Source: Typhlomys cinereus
Taxonomy: Eukaryota; Chordata; Mammalia; Rodentia; Platacanthomyidae
NCBI GenBank assembly: GCA_023101885.1
Contig: JALPQD010000138.1
Location: forward strand, 434,001 to 498,000
Direction of reading: 5' to 3'
Length of the DNA stretch: 64,000 nt
The notes under the pieces are model-generated. The model was not told the origin of the DNA. It saw nothing but the letters and a program-made list of their open reading frames with translations, and made no database searches. The translations under genes and the position numbers were made by a program. Positions 36,186 to 50,100 of this stretch are shown here, in pieces (within the stretch, counting starts at the first letter, position 1; each line of letters starts with the position of its first letter).

Positions 36186-39100
36186 TTCCCAACTGGTTTT
36201 TAAAATGAATGTGCTAGGTCTCAGACTGATGTCATAAAGTGAGTTGAACATGTTCTCTGTTCTCTGGAATACTGTGCAGTTGAACAGTGTATTTTACTAT
36301 TTTTTAAAAAGTTTGTTTGTTTGTTTGGGAAAGAGAGGGTAGAGGAGAATATGATTATGTGTGCGGTGTGTGCCATGGTACACATGTGGTCAAGAGGCAT
36401 CGTTGGAAGCTGGTTCTTTCCTTGTACCCGTGGCCTTCAGAGATGGAGCTCTTGCTAGGTTTGCACACTGCTCCTTACCTGCTGAGCCATCTCGCCAGCT
36501 TCCCGTTGAGAGCCTCAATCTACAGGTTTGGAATATCATTTTGGTTTTGTGGAACGTTGATGCATTGTATTTTGGTACCTTGCTTTTGAACTGTTGGGAA
36601 ATGTAAGGTTGTATTGTAGCTGTGTTTTATTCGACTCTGGGATGTGTTCTAACACAGAGGAGTCTTTGTATTGAAAGCCAAGGAATGTATCTAGCTCAGA
36701 GAATGTTTTTCACCTCTTTCCTACGCTGTAGACAGAAGGGTGATTTCCACATGGAGACTCATGATTTTCCTGTTGCTCTTACAGAAGTGATAGACCTTAC
36801 CCATGACAGCAAAGATGATCTTCAAGCGGCCATTGCTTTGAGTCTTCTTGAGTCTCCTGAAATCCCAGCTGATGGAAGAGATCTACACAGGTACTACTTC
36901 AATTTGTGGTTTTTATATATAGGTCACTGGGAAAAGTAGTCAAATATGCTCTGTCCAACTTCTTCTTACACCAAAATAAAATTTCTTTCAGGAAAAGCAG
37001 TGCACATAAGTTCACTTTATTCTTTGGCTCACCTTGCAAGGGACAGGAGGCAGAGGGTAGCTATCATCTCTCTCCTGATTTTTTTTTAATTAAATTTTGA
37101 GGCAAGATCTAATATAGTTCTGAGTGACCTCAAACTTGCTGTGTGACTCAGGATGACCTCAAATTTCTGATTATCCTGCTTCTACTTCTCACTAAGTGCT
37201 AAGATTACAGGTGTGGCTACCACACCAACTCTGCCTTGGTGCTATGGATATGAACCCAGGGCTCTGCATGCTGGGTAGACACTGTGCCAGCTGAGCCACC
37301 GCCCCAGTCCCTACTTTCTGGGACTTGTTCTCCTACGTCAGATGGATCGGACTTCGTGAGTGTTAGAATTCCAAGTGCCACCACACAGGCTTTGGGTTCA
37401 CTTTGGAAAAAGTCACATATGGTCCACATACTGGCTCAGTAGGTACAGGTGCTCCCTCACTCCTGACAACCTGAGCTTGATCCTCAGAACCCATAGGATA
37501 GAAGGAGAGAAGTGACTCTTGAAAGTTGTTCTCTAACCTCCTCATGCACACCATGGAACCCTGTGCCTTCACATACACATACACAGAAAAGAGCCAAGTA
37601 TGAGGAGGCCTTTATTGCAGCCTGTAGTCTTTGAGTAAAAGCCTGTGAAGTTTTGCTAAGGGGTAAAAAACATCCTATCCAAGTATAAATACAGATTCCT
37701 CTTGAGCTAGCTGGGGGCTATGCTGGTGGGTATTTTCAGTGGAAGTTAACCTTGTGACCAGGAGGTGTGTTCTGTGTTGGCACTAATGCAGTGCTTGCTA
37801 GGTGCTGCTCACATGCGTCCTGCCAGTTTGGGGCTGTGTTTTTTCCTTGTGCTGCTGCAGAGTTTTTCTGTCAGGGAAACAACGGGCAGTTTGGAGGTTT
37901 CTAGTTGTAGTGCAGTGTCTCTTGCTGTTTAATGGCAAGCCAGAGCACACTGTGGCCGGCCCTGAAAAGTGTCCTGGATACTGTAAATAGTTCTGGGTCT
38001 CAACTGGTAAGTAATCTCTGTATGGATGGATGAAGGTTAGTGTTTCACCTGGTTTTCACTCACTGTCACAGTCTCAGCGCGCCATACAACCAGTGATTAC
38101 ACGGGAATCATTTTCCCACATTGAGTGATCTCAGGATAGTCAGCAGCCTCTCCCATGTGGCACAAGGTTCTTTAACTGTTTTCTTTTTGGTGTGTTGTGT
38201 GCTTGCTTGATACAGGATGAATGAAGCAGCTGCTGCAGAAACTAAACGCTCGAAGAGAAAGCGCTGTGAAGTCTGGGGAGAGAACCCCAATCCTAACAAC
38301 TGGAGGAGAGTGGATGGCTGGCCAGTTGGGCTGAAAAATGTTGGCAACACATGTTGGTTCAGTGCTGTTATTCAGGTATGACATTTTAAGAGCTTTATTC
38401 TCTTGAACTTATTTCATAGTTTATTAATTTCAGTTTTTAACTGAAATATTAAAAGCATGTCTTGAAAAAGTTAACCGGCGGGCGAGAGAATGTGTGCCTG
38501 TGATTTCAGTACTTGGGAGGTAGAGCTAGGAGGATCAAGAACTCAGGGGCAGCTTTAGCTATTAGTGAATTCAAGGTTGACTCAGACTATATGAGACCCT
38601 GTGAGTAAAAGCGGTTGCTGCGCAAACCTGATCATAGGGTTTTGGTCTCCGGAACCCATATAGAGATGTATGCAAACAAGCAGATTCTTGAAAGTTGTCC
38701 TTTGATCTCCACATGTGTGTGCACAAACACAGACCCACAAATGTGTACACATAAATGATAACAAAAGAAAGACTATATAAAACTGGGGGGATGGACTAAG
38801 GAGATAACTCATTGGTCAAATGCTTGCCACGTAAGCACGAAGCTCCGAATGTGTGACACACACATTCACAAACACAATACATATGTAACATACATATATA
38901 TACATATATAACACATGTAACACACATACTAAAACAAACCTTATCTAGTTGTTTATTTTTCCCCCCAGTGCTGAGGATTGAATCCAGGGTGTCATGTATG
39001 CTAGGCAGTGCTCTTGTCCAGTGTGAAGGTGAGGTGATTACATCTGTAGGACTTGGTGACTGGTATGTGAGAGAGAGGACTCGAAAGGCTGCAAGGTTTC

Positions 39101-41075
39101 TAGTTCAAGAGAACCTTGTTGGATTACAGTGCTTTTTGGTACTGGAGAAAGAGAAATTTTGGTGTGTTAGAAGGAAGTTTCAGTCTGGGTAGAGACATGC
39201 AGAGTTTAAGGTGCTTGTGTAATACATCTGCAGTAGGGAAACGTACAAATACCCAAGTGCATTTCTGCTTCAGAAAAGATGTGGGTTGCAGATGTGGCAG
39301 TACTACACAAGTCACGGTAAAGCCAAGCAGGCAGATGCGTTTCCTAAGTAGTACCACCTAGATACTGTAGTTTTAATGGGGCTTCGATACTGCACCCCAC
39401 TCCTGCCTGTATATTTTGTCATGGTTTGTAGCATGTACCCCTCTGCTCAAGGTGCATTCAGCTTACTGTGCCCGCCCTGATTTGGACCGGAAAGCAGCAG
39501 AGGTGAAGTTTATGAAGTTTTTACTTTTTTAGGCGTCAGGCAGACAGTGAGCAGTGTCACTGATAAGCACTCAAAGAAACGGAGAACTAGGGCACTGGAG
39601 AGGAAGGGCTGCTATTTATGTCAGTTGGTCAGGGGCATCTTGTCTGATATGGTGGGTGTTTGACAGAAGCCTGAAGGTGCTTACATTAAGCAGTCTAGTC
39701 TCATAGAACATTCAGAGGGAGGGAGCAGCAGGCACATGCTGTAGGCCTGGGGCTTGTTTAACATGTGAGAAGCAGCAGCAGACAATTAGAACTTGAATGA
39801 AGAGGGATGATCAGGTGAGCATTGCTTGAGGGCTTCCTGGTGAGGTCCTGAAAGAGGCGTGGAACAGTATTTCTGCTTTAAATTCTTACGAATATTTTCT
39901 CTATGTATTTGGGAGAGGGGGGACAGAAGAAGAGCATGTATGCATGCCATGGCACATAGGTGGAGGTTAGAGGACAGCTTTCAGAAGTCATTTCTTCCCA
40001 CCCACCATGTGCGCTTTAGGAGATTGAACTCAGATCTCCAGGTTTACAAGCTAGTTCCTTACTTACTGAGCCATCTCACCTGCCCTCAGCCATTTTCTGA
40101 GAAAACAGAGAAACAATAGATAGATTTTGAAATATTGTTGGAAGTTGTAGAGAAACCATTGACACTACATATTCAGTGTTCCTAACTGAAGAGTTCAAAA
40201 ACCCCAAATCGCTGAAATACAGTGAAGGACGTTAGCTGGTGAAGTCTGTACATACTCCCACACCAAAGAGACGGCCAGGTCTGGTCCTGAGTGTTTCAGC
40301 CAGGCGACAAAGCATGAATCCCAGGAGGATTCCCAGGGATTTGAGGCCGCTTACATTGCCGGTTTCAGCACACTGCTATCAGGATTTTGTCTCGCAGTAG
40401 TCTGAAGATCTCTGAGTGGAACATTCAGTTCATTTAAGTCAGAGGATTTACTGGTGTGCAGGGCAAGAGAGAGGATGAAGGTAGTTGAGTCGTTCGGAGC
40501 TGATTGTGGTGGCTGCTCGGGAGGCTGAGGCTGAGGGATCATGAGTTTGAGGGCAGCCTGGTCTTCAGACACACCCTTTTTCATAGATAAGTGTACAACA
40601 GAATGGAGATAGTGAGCTCCGCGAATTCCTGTGCTTTTGAATCCTGTCTTCCCTCTCACAGTATGTATGTCAAATGATGCATAGTGTTGGGTAATAATGT
40701 AACTTTTTTCTGTGCACGTGCGTGCATGTATATGTGTGTGTGTGTATGTGTTCCAGAGGCCACTGTTTGTTCCTGTGGAGAACCAAGGATGATTTCAGGA
40801 ATCATCCTGGTTTGCTTCTGTGTCCTTTTTGCTTCACTCTGGGATTTCCCAGGCTCAGCCCACCATGACCAGAAGTACAGGCCCCTGGTTACACCTGGTA
40901 TTTTTATGTGGGCCCTGGGATCTGAACTCAGGACCTTCTACTTTTGAGACAGAGTTTTAACCCTTCAGCCATCTTTCCAGCCTGAGTTATACATTCTTAA
41001 GCTTAACAAGTATATTAATTTTTTCCGTAACCTCTTTTTCAATTTATTTATTTTTTCGCTTGCGTGCGTGCGTGC

Positions 41076-41112
<37 letters not shown>

Positions 41113-44100
41113 GGTGCCAGTGTGTATGTTGTTGAGAGAGAAAGAGAGAGAATATATGTATAGGAGATGGCACTATGTGTGCCTGTGAAGACCCAAGGAT
41201 GACTTCAGAAATCACCCTAGATTTCTCTGCCTCTTTACTACTTTGCTCTGGGATTTCCAAGGCTCTGCCTTCCAGGGCTGAAAGTGCAGGTTGCAGCCAT
41301 TTCTGCCCAGCATTTTTATGTGGAATCTGGGGATCCAAATTAGGGTCTTTCTGCTTTTTTTTTTTTTTAAGAAAGTATTTTCTTTTTTTTTTTTAACTTT
41401 TTTTTTTTTTTTAATTCAATTGAGTGTGTGTGTGTGTGTGTGTGTAGAACCACTGTCAAATTCTGGAACCACCTTGGACGCCTCTATCTCCTCCTTGTTT
41501 ACTCTGCCCCGGGATTCACAGGCTCCACCCTACTAGGACCAGAAACACATGCCGCCCCGCTTCTGCCCAGCGTCTATACTCGGGGTCTAGGATCGGAACT
41601 CAGGACCTTCTGCCACCTCTCCAGCCCCGGGTCTTTTTGCTTTTGAGACAAAAGCTTAACCCCTGAGTCATCTGTCCAGGCCCCAAATGTGCATGTATAT
41701 CTTCTACAGCATGTATGGAAGCTAGAGAACAGTACATGGGAGTCAAACTCAGGTTGTCAGGCTTGATGACAAGTACTTTTACCCGCTAGGACATTTTTAT
41801 TAAAGCCCAGCTCTGTTTATGTATATTTACTTATTTTTGACGGGGACTTGTAGTATAGCCCTGACTGGTCCCAGAATTCACTATGTAATCCAGGCTAGTC
41901 CTGAATATTAGGCAGTCCTCTTGCTGCTGAACGTCAAACTATTTTCCATACACCAAATGCACCTCTTAGCTTTCTTTATTCATGCCATTTTCATGCTATA
42001 TAGTAGGTCATTTAATGGAAGCATTTGCAATATAATTTTGATGATACATTTGTCTACAGTACAAGTGTAGTATGACCTATTATATTCCTTTTTCTTAGGC
42101 TTTAGTTGTTTTTCACCCAAAAGGATTACATTCTTACTATTTTTTGGTGTAAACAGAATTGCTAGGTTGACCATTACACATATTTTCAATATGAAGAAAA
42201 GTGGGCGGCTTCCTCTGTGATGCACTTGGACTGCACCTGTATATCCCAGTCTGACCGAGGTACATCCTTCTGCCTTAGCTTCTGAATTTTGGGATTTCAG
42301 GCTGAGCCTTCCTGCCCAACCTATCCCTCTAGTTATACATGTCTAATTCTAGGAGGGCCAACCTCTGTTACACTGGGCATTCAAGTGTAATCTAGTTTAT
42401 ATCATAAGGCCTTGTTTAAAAAACAAGCAAAACTGAGCAGGTGTTTCAAAAGAAGGGCTAAGAATTCATTTCTTTCTTTCAGTCTCTCTTTGAGTTGCCT
42501 GAATTTCGAAGGCTTGTTCTCAGCTATAGCCTACCACAAAACATACTGGAAAGTTGTCGAAGCCACACAGTAAGTGTCCCCTTTCATCTTGAGTTTTTGG
42601 TGTTGCTAACTGGGGTAACTCAGCCTTTCACTCCTAAATCATCCTTCTTAGTGACAAAAAGTCAGAATTTGTAGCACATAAGTCAAGTAAGACTACAATT
42701 AGGAAAAGGATCTGGGAAAACTGGTGGCCACTGTGCAGGCCGCGGCACCACCGCCCTGTGGAACTTCGGGGTGTCTGCTCTCGGGATGCCTGCCCTTCTG
42801 CCAGGGAGATGCCTGAGGCAATTGGCTGGTGCATAGCAGTTTCAGCCTGTTCTTTCCGTTGGCATCCACTGCACTGCCTTGCATTTCAGCTCTGCTGTTG
42901 CCATTCTAAGGAGGAGCCGGCACTGCAGAGGGCTCTGTCTCCCCTGCACTGCTCTTGCTGTACAGACATGCCCAGTCCAGCTCCTGGTAGTCCAAGTCCT
43001 GACTGACCTAGTTTTGGTAAATGTGATTATTGACAGCTGTCCTCTTGGTTTGTTCTAATTCCCGAAGATGGCGTTGGAATAGCACTCATGACTCTACTTT
43101 CTGTAGGAAAAGAGAAACATCGCGTTTATGCAGGAGCTCCAGTACTTGTTTGCTCTGATGATGGGATCAAATCGGAAATTTGTGGACCCCTCTGCAGCGC
43201 TGGATCTGCTAAAAGGAGCGTTCCGGTCATCAGAGGAACAGCAGGTGCTCAGCCTCATTCCCTCGTTCAAAGTCATCCCTGGTCTGGTGGGCACAGCTTT
43301 TGCTCTTCACTTGCTTGTAGGACAGATGCTGAGGGAAACCGGGTACAAGTGAGTCACGCATGTGCGTGAACAAATTTTACCTGGGGTTGTAGTTTTGATT
43401 GGAAGAAGAAATGGAAACGAAAGTAACTAATCCAGCACTCAGGAGGCAAATGCAGGAGGATCGCTGCATGTCGGCAGCCAGCCTGCTGTGCGTAGTTCCA
43501 GGTCATCCAGAACTCCATAGAAGACCCTTTTGAAAAATTAGGAAAGGAGGGGAAGAACAGTAGACTCCCCCAGGCTGTCAAGGCAGAAAGGAGTCATGGT
43601 GAAGGCCCATAGACGTTTGATCTAGTGTCTGTACAGCTTTGTAAAAGTTACCTGAGTACACTCAGATCTCATGGATGGTGTTCTAGAGAACTACAGGCTG
43701 TTTGTGAGGCTTTTTTTTTTAAGGCCTTTTTTGAAAGTTGTGTTTGTTTTTCTTGTCACACGCAGATATAGCAAGTGCAGCAGAATTCCATTTCCTTATC
43801 AGCCCAGTGTCTTAGGCTGCCTATGCCTGCTGTTTTATCAGTAGTCTAGGGTTTCATGTTCCTGTATCTCTGTGAAGTTTGGCCCTTAAAAAAGAAAAGA
43901 GTTGGGGCTAGTGAGATGCTTGGGGTAAAAGCGCTTTTCACACAACTTGGCAGTCTGGGTTAAACCTCTGGAACCCACATAAAAATGAATGGAGAGAACC
44001 AAATCCACATAGTTATTTTCTGACCTTTACGCATGCATCATAACACACACACACACACACACACAAAATAAATAAATGATTTCTAGCCATAGACTCTTAA

Positions 44101-47100
44101 TGCATTTGTGAGATTAAGGGAGAATTTTGATTTCCTTGAGTATGGTATTGCAGCTAACTTACTGTAGTTTGTGCTTCTTTTCTAGCAAGATGTGAGTGAA
44201 TTTACGCACAAGCTACTGGATTGGCTGGAGGATGCGTTCCAGCTAGCTGTTAATGTTAAGTGAGTTTCGAATGTTCGTTTACATCTTCTGACTCTCAGTG
44301 CCTATACAGAAGGATGATGGAGACAGTCCTTCTTAAGTGGAAACTGCTATTTCCTAAGCCTCATGGTGACCACTGAGCTATTCATGGTGTAGCCCCCACA
44401 GCAATGGCTTTGTTCCTGCGATAGAGACTATCTGTCCCCTTTCCTGTAGCCATTGAATGCTATGTAACACCAGGAAAAGTAATGTTAGGTGTGAATGTGG
44501 TATGAGGTAGAGGCCAGTTAAGTTTACTGTAGGTCACTGTGTTTTCTGCTTAGTTTCTGCAGAGACACTGACAAGAAGGAGTAAGCAGGGCTAAGAGCAC
44601 ATGCCACATGACACACAGATGCCAGAATGGCATTGTGTAGTTTCAACTCTGAGTTGAAGAACTAAATTATTTAGAAATGGCTTTGCAGTAGCCAGCAAGG
44701 TAGCTTAGCAGGTAACTGAGTTTTATTCTTAGAGCCCACATGGTAGAAGGAGAGAAAGATATCACAAAGTTGTCCTCAGTCCTTTGCATACACACCATGG
44801 CCTGCACACACGAACCATAGCATGCACACCCACAGTAATAAATTTTTTAAAAGACTCTACAAATAGCAACTTAATCACAATTTAATACTGATTTTAGAAA
44901 AGCAAAAATGAAACCTTTTTGTTCCATTTTTATCATGACACTGAGAAAACTTCTTTATTTGTAAAATTCCAGAAAAATTGTTGTCTCTGCTACTTTTATA
45001 CCTTATATCCATCTGTGATCAGACAAAGCTTTGTGCATTGAATGCTACACATGAAATATTGTTGGCATATGTAACTTCCCAACAGACTGAACGACTTCAG
45101 CATAGCACTAGGCATCTGATGACAAGTTAGATGCAGCACATGTGCAAGAAGTGCCTGGACCAATTCATTACTTGTCTAAACTGTAGCTGACTCTGTGCTT
45201 GATGAAAATGAACTTTTTTTTATTAAATGTTGCTTGTTTTTTGTGAGCACATTTATAAACCAAATGACAGAGAATCGTCTCTCTTCCCAAAATAGCAGCA
45301 GTCCCAGGAACAAATCTGAAAATCCCATGGTGCAGCTGTTTTACGGTACTTTCCTGACGGAAGGGATTCGAGAAGGTAAGCTATTAGTCTCCAAGGCTAA
45401 TTCTAGACTTTTGACTGCTTGCGACTGTCCTGTCAGAGAGACAGGAAAATTACTAGATGTGAATGCCACACCCCCAGGTCCTGGTCATTGTTCTGTCTCT
45501 TTTCTGTCTCTGTGTACAAACTGTGAGATCCAGTCTTCTCTTCGTCTCTGCAGTGGGCGCCTGTGTCTGAGATTGTCCTGATAGTTGTAACATTAGCACA
45601 GTCCAGCTGGTGCTGTAGCCAGCACCAGTGCCAGCCAGCCAGTGGCATCGCTTGCATTTTCTCTAATGCTCTTCCTGGTGCCACATCCAAACTCAAAGCG
45701 TTTAAGTTAAATATGCAGAAGTGTCATTCATTCTGGACTCTCTTGTTTCACTCTGGACACATACTTTTATTTTTTAGTTATGGAGAAGTTTGGTACAAAT
45801 AGAGCAATGTCAAACATCTATTGGTAGCCAGCTCTTCCCAACCAAGCCCTGCCTGCTTTTACCCTTCATGTTGTTACTTTCAATATTTATTCTTTTTTTT
45901 TTAATATTTACTTGAGGGGAGTGGTGTTGAGCTGCCTCACTAGCTTCTGTTTTGTTATGTTGGAGACAGCCTCATACTGTAGCCCAGGATGGCTGCAGAC
46001 TCAGAATTCCCCCTGCGTCAGCCTCCAAACTGTTGAGATAACACGCGACTTATTTTTAAGGCATTATTTAGTTTTTGGTACTGGGAATTGAATCCAGAAC
46101 CTCACGCTTGCTAAGTATTCACTCTTACTGAACTACCCCCAGACCCTGATTATCTGTTCAAATTTTTTAACTCAGTTCCACTACTTCTCAAAAAATGCGC
46201 ATTTTCAATGTTAAACGAGCTTGTCAGTATTCAAATTCTAAAGTTATATACGTAATTTAAAAATAGCCCAGGCTGGTCTGAAGTTCTGTCCAGACTCAGT
46301 GCTGGCGTTTCAGGCATGCACCACCATGGCCAAATTTAGCTTTTGTTTTAATCAGTATTCAAATATAATCTGTGTGTTTGAGGGGCTATGTATGTACGTG
46401 TGCATGTTCATGCAAGTGCTTGTGTACAAAGCTAACAATCTTAGGCTTTATGCATTCTGGGAAGCAGTCTAACCTAACCCTAGCTCCCAAATGTGATTCA
46501 TTTGTGATTATTGGTTCATTTTTGTCTTGTGTCTTTTCAATATCTGTAGGTTTTACCCCCTTTTTTTGTTTTTTTGAGATAGAGGCTTCTTGCCGAGTAG
46601 CCTAAGCTGTCCTAGAGCCTATGACAGTATTCAGCCCTTCCAGGGCAGAGGTTGCAGCTATACACCATCACATCCATCTTGAAGTACATTTTTTGCAGAA
46701 ACTGGTTTGTTTGTAATACCTGTACCCAGTCTGAAATTTTGCCATTTGCATTTCCGGGATACGTGCTTTGACACAATGCTCTCTTCCTTCTTCTCAAGAG
46801 AAGGTTTTAGAAGTTTGTCTGTGTCTAGCTGTGGCTTCTCTTGTAAGGCCAGTCTCTAGGTCTGGGAGTATCTTTGATGGCTACAGATGGTCCGTTTATT
46901 CAGTGGCCTTTATTCAGTGTTAGCTGTAACTAACGGCTCGAGCTAGCTAATACACTAGCTGGGCTGAGTGTATTTCTCAACAGTTCTCTGGGGCTGCCTG
47001 GGTTTAAAAGCGACTTTTTCTGGAACAAGTAGAGTAGACTTCATATGTGTTATATCACTTCAAAAACTAGTCTTTCTCTTTTCCTAGGAAAGTCCTTTTG

Positions 47101-50100
47101 CAACAATGAAACCTTCGGCCAGTATCCCCTGCAGGTAAACGGTTATCGCAACTTAGACGAATGCTTGGAAGGGGCCATGGTGGAAGGTGACATTGCGCTT
47201 CTTCCTTCCGACGGGTCGGTGAAATACGGACAAGAGGTAAGGCGCGGATTCTTACCTCCCTACCAGTGACCAAGCCAGTCAAGTAGGACTGAACTTGGAG
47301 GTATCGAGTCCCCGTGACATGCTAAGTAACTTTATACTGAACAGAACTTGCATTTGTTTTAGTCTTCTCTCCGGTTTAAATCAGGAAGTCTTAGTGCTTG
47401 ATAAAGATGTTCTTTGGTGAAACTATGAATTTGAGTTTCTCGTGTAAAGGTTATGTTGCCTCTGATGAATTCAGTATGATCAAGTTTCTCTCTTTCTATT
47501 GAAGCCTACCTGTACCTGAGTAGGGAGAGTCCACTGCCTCTATAGTTTCGGAGGGTAAAAGTGATTAACTCCTATGGTATGCCATTTAGCATATTTTCCC
47601 TATTACAGTATTGCATATTCTCTGATGAAAATTCTGTCTTTTGTATTTTTAAATTTTCATTTCTTTACATGGGTTTTTGTTTTTTGATGGGTTGGAAAAA
47701 AAGGGGTGGGTACAAGGGTAATTACTGTGTTGATATTGCATTGCAGTTGGGTAAGAGCTAGTGACTAGTGGTATTGTATAATTGCTGATGCTGAGCTGAT
47801 TGGATTGTTTTTGCATCAGATACTTTCTGGTTTATGTCAGAGTACAACTAAGAATTGCTGAAAGAAGAATTGAGTAGGGAACCTAGCAAAAGCCTTGCAG
47901 AAATCCCATCGCTCCCCAGAGTGTTGGGCTGTAGACGGTACTAACTGGCTGTTTGGGAGGGGTATGAATGTGTGGTCACTGGTTATTCAATATTCAGGAA
48001 AACAAGACTAAATGGAAGCCATCGTGCTTGTTTATTTAGACTTAATCCCCAGAGGCCAGATATGGTGGTTCCTACCTGTAATCCTAACACTTGGGGGACT
48101 GAGAGGAGGATTGTTGGGAATTTGAGGCTATCCTTGGCTATGTAGTACTAGAGACCCAAGCCAGCCCGGACTGCCTGTCTTTAGACATAAGCAAAAGAAG
48201 ATAAAGATTTAGCTCTGGGACAGTCGTGTGTTCCCTTGGCACCTAGGGCCTCTGGAGGGAGCAGTAGAAGAACCCATTCAGAGGAACCTCAGATGCACAG
48301 GTTGCGTGCAAGTGATGTGGGCAGAAGCCTCTCCTGGTGCAGCTTTCTCTACCTGGGGTCGATGACAGTGCAAAGCTTTTATGTGAGCCAGTCTTCTCTT
48401 TTCATGACCCTCCAGGTTCCATTGTAAATAACCTGAGTTGTGTTAAGCAATCTGCACACTGTAATTCAGAATTTTTTCCCCTCAGAAATAGGAAATTATA
48501 AAATTCCAAGTCTATTTGAATTTTATGTGTATTTTTAGACATAAAAGAAGGTTCAAATTATGGTTAACCATACATAAATGACACATCGTATATGTCCAGC
48601 GTCAGTTTCTTATATGACTCCTAGAGGTTTTGTGCTATTTAGGTCATGATTTCCAATTCTATGGCGAAGCCATTATGTCTGCTCTGATGTTTGAATGTCT
48701 TCAATACTGACGATTCTCTTAGTTGAGTGGGTTGTGCAAGTTCGTGGTCAGTTTGCATATTCCAGGGTACTCATTCCTAAAGGCAGCAGTTGAACATAAT
48801 GTAGGTGACTGACTTGAGGAATGTTTAACCATATTCTCTAGCTTTAAATATTAATTTAACTTTACTAGGTGGGATGAAATGCCATCATATGGGTTTTATT
48901 TGAGTATAAATTCCACCTTGAAAGAATAAACCTTAGTGAAGGATGTTTTAAAAGTGGCTGTGATTTCCTAAAATTAATTTTTCTTTTCCGCATGTTTCTA
49001 CCCGGGACATAGCGTTGGTTTACAAAGCTACCTCCAGTGTTGACCTTTGAACTCTCCAGATTTGAGTTTAATCAGTCTCTTGGGCAACCAGAGAAAATTC
49101 ATAATAAGCTGGAATTTCCTCAGATTATTTATATGGACAGGTGAGTTTTTAGCCAGTTGGCTTCCTGATGCTTTGCAGCAGTAGCAGCATGACTGTGCTT
49201 AATGCCGTGTGAGGCCTGAAGAGCTGAATAACACACAGGAGTCCATGAGTCAGGATTGGAGGTTCTAAGCAGGCCCCAGGATAATGCAAACGGCACTTAG
49301 GATCTCTGGTTCCCAATTTGAATAGCTAGGTGTGTGCCTCAGGTCAAAATGCAAGTCTTACCTGGTTTCCATGGGTGCACTTAAGCCAGCAGAGGATAGA
49401 GTGCAAAGTAGTGGTTTGTCTACTAATGAATATTACCACAGTAAGTGTACATAGATAAACCAATAAGAATAAATAGTAAACTTCTAATTATACTTAGGTT
49501 TCTGTTTCACAATGAAACCAGAGGTCATGAAAATTCTCTAAAATTGATTTAACCCCTCCCCCTTCTTTTAACCCCTTCCCTGCTATGTACAGAGTGGTGG
49601 AAGAAGAACAAGTATGTTTTGAGAAAGAATGGAGCAAGAGTACTTGAACTCATGGCTGCACTCTCTGTAACTTTGGGCATTTTCCATTGGTATAGAATTA
49701 ACAAAAGAAGTCCCACGAGTTGTTGGTAGCTTCAGTAACAATATTATTTTGGTTCTTCTGGCTCTGTGCATTTCCATAGAAACTAGCAACAGGGCCATGA
49801 GTTTCAGAGAGTAGAGGTGCTCGCCATGTCCTCTTACTTCCACACTTGCACCACAGTGTAAACACACACACACACACACACACACACCCAACACACACAC
49901 ACACACACATACACACACAGAGACACGTTTAAAAAAGAAATGCTAGCAGTTTGCTAGTTTCCACTAAATAACTTAGGATTTTCGTTCCAGTTGTGAGACC
50001 TGAGATCAATTTGGGGAGAAATGACATTTTAAGATTGTGTCCTTCAATCTCTGAACATGGTATTCTTCCCTGTTTTTTTTTTTTTTTCAGTGCTGTTTTG

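Noticed and set aside
39116..39361. Open frames on both strands in intron 5 as a nested gene
   Set aside because: Short, no start context, no recognisable domain, no splice partners.
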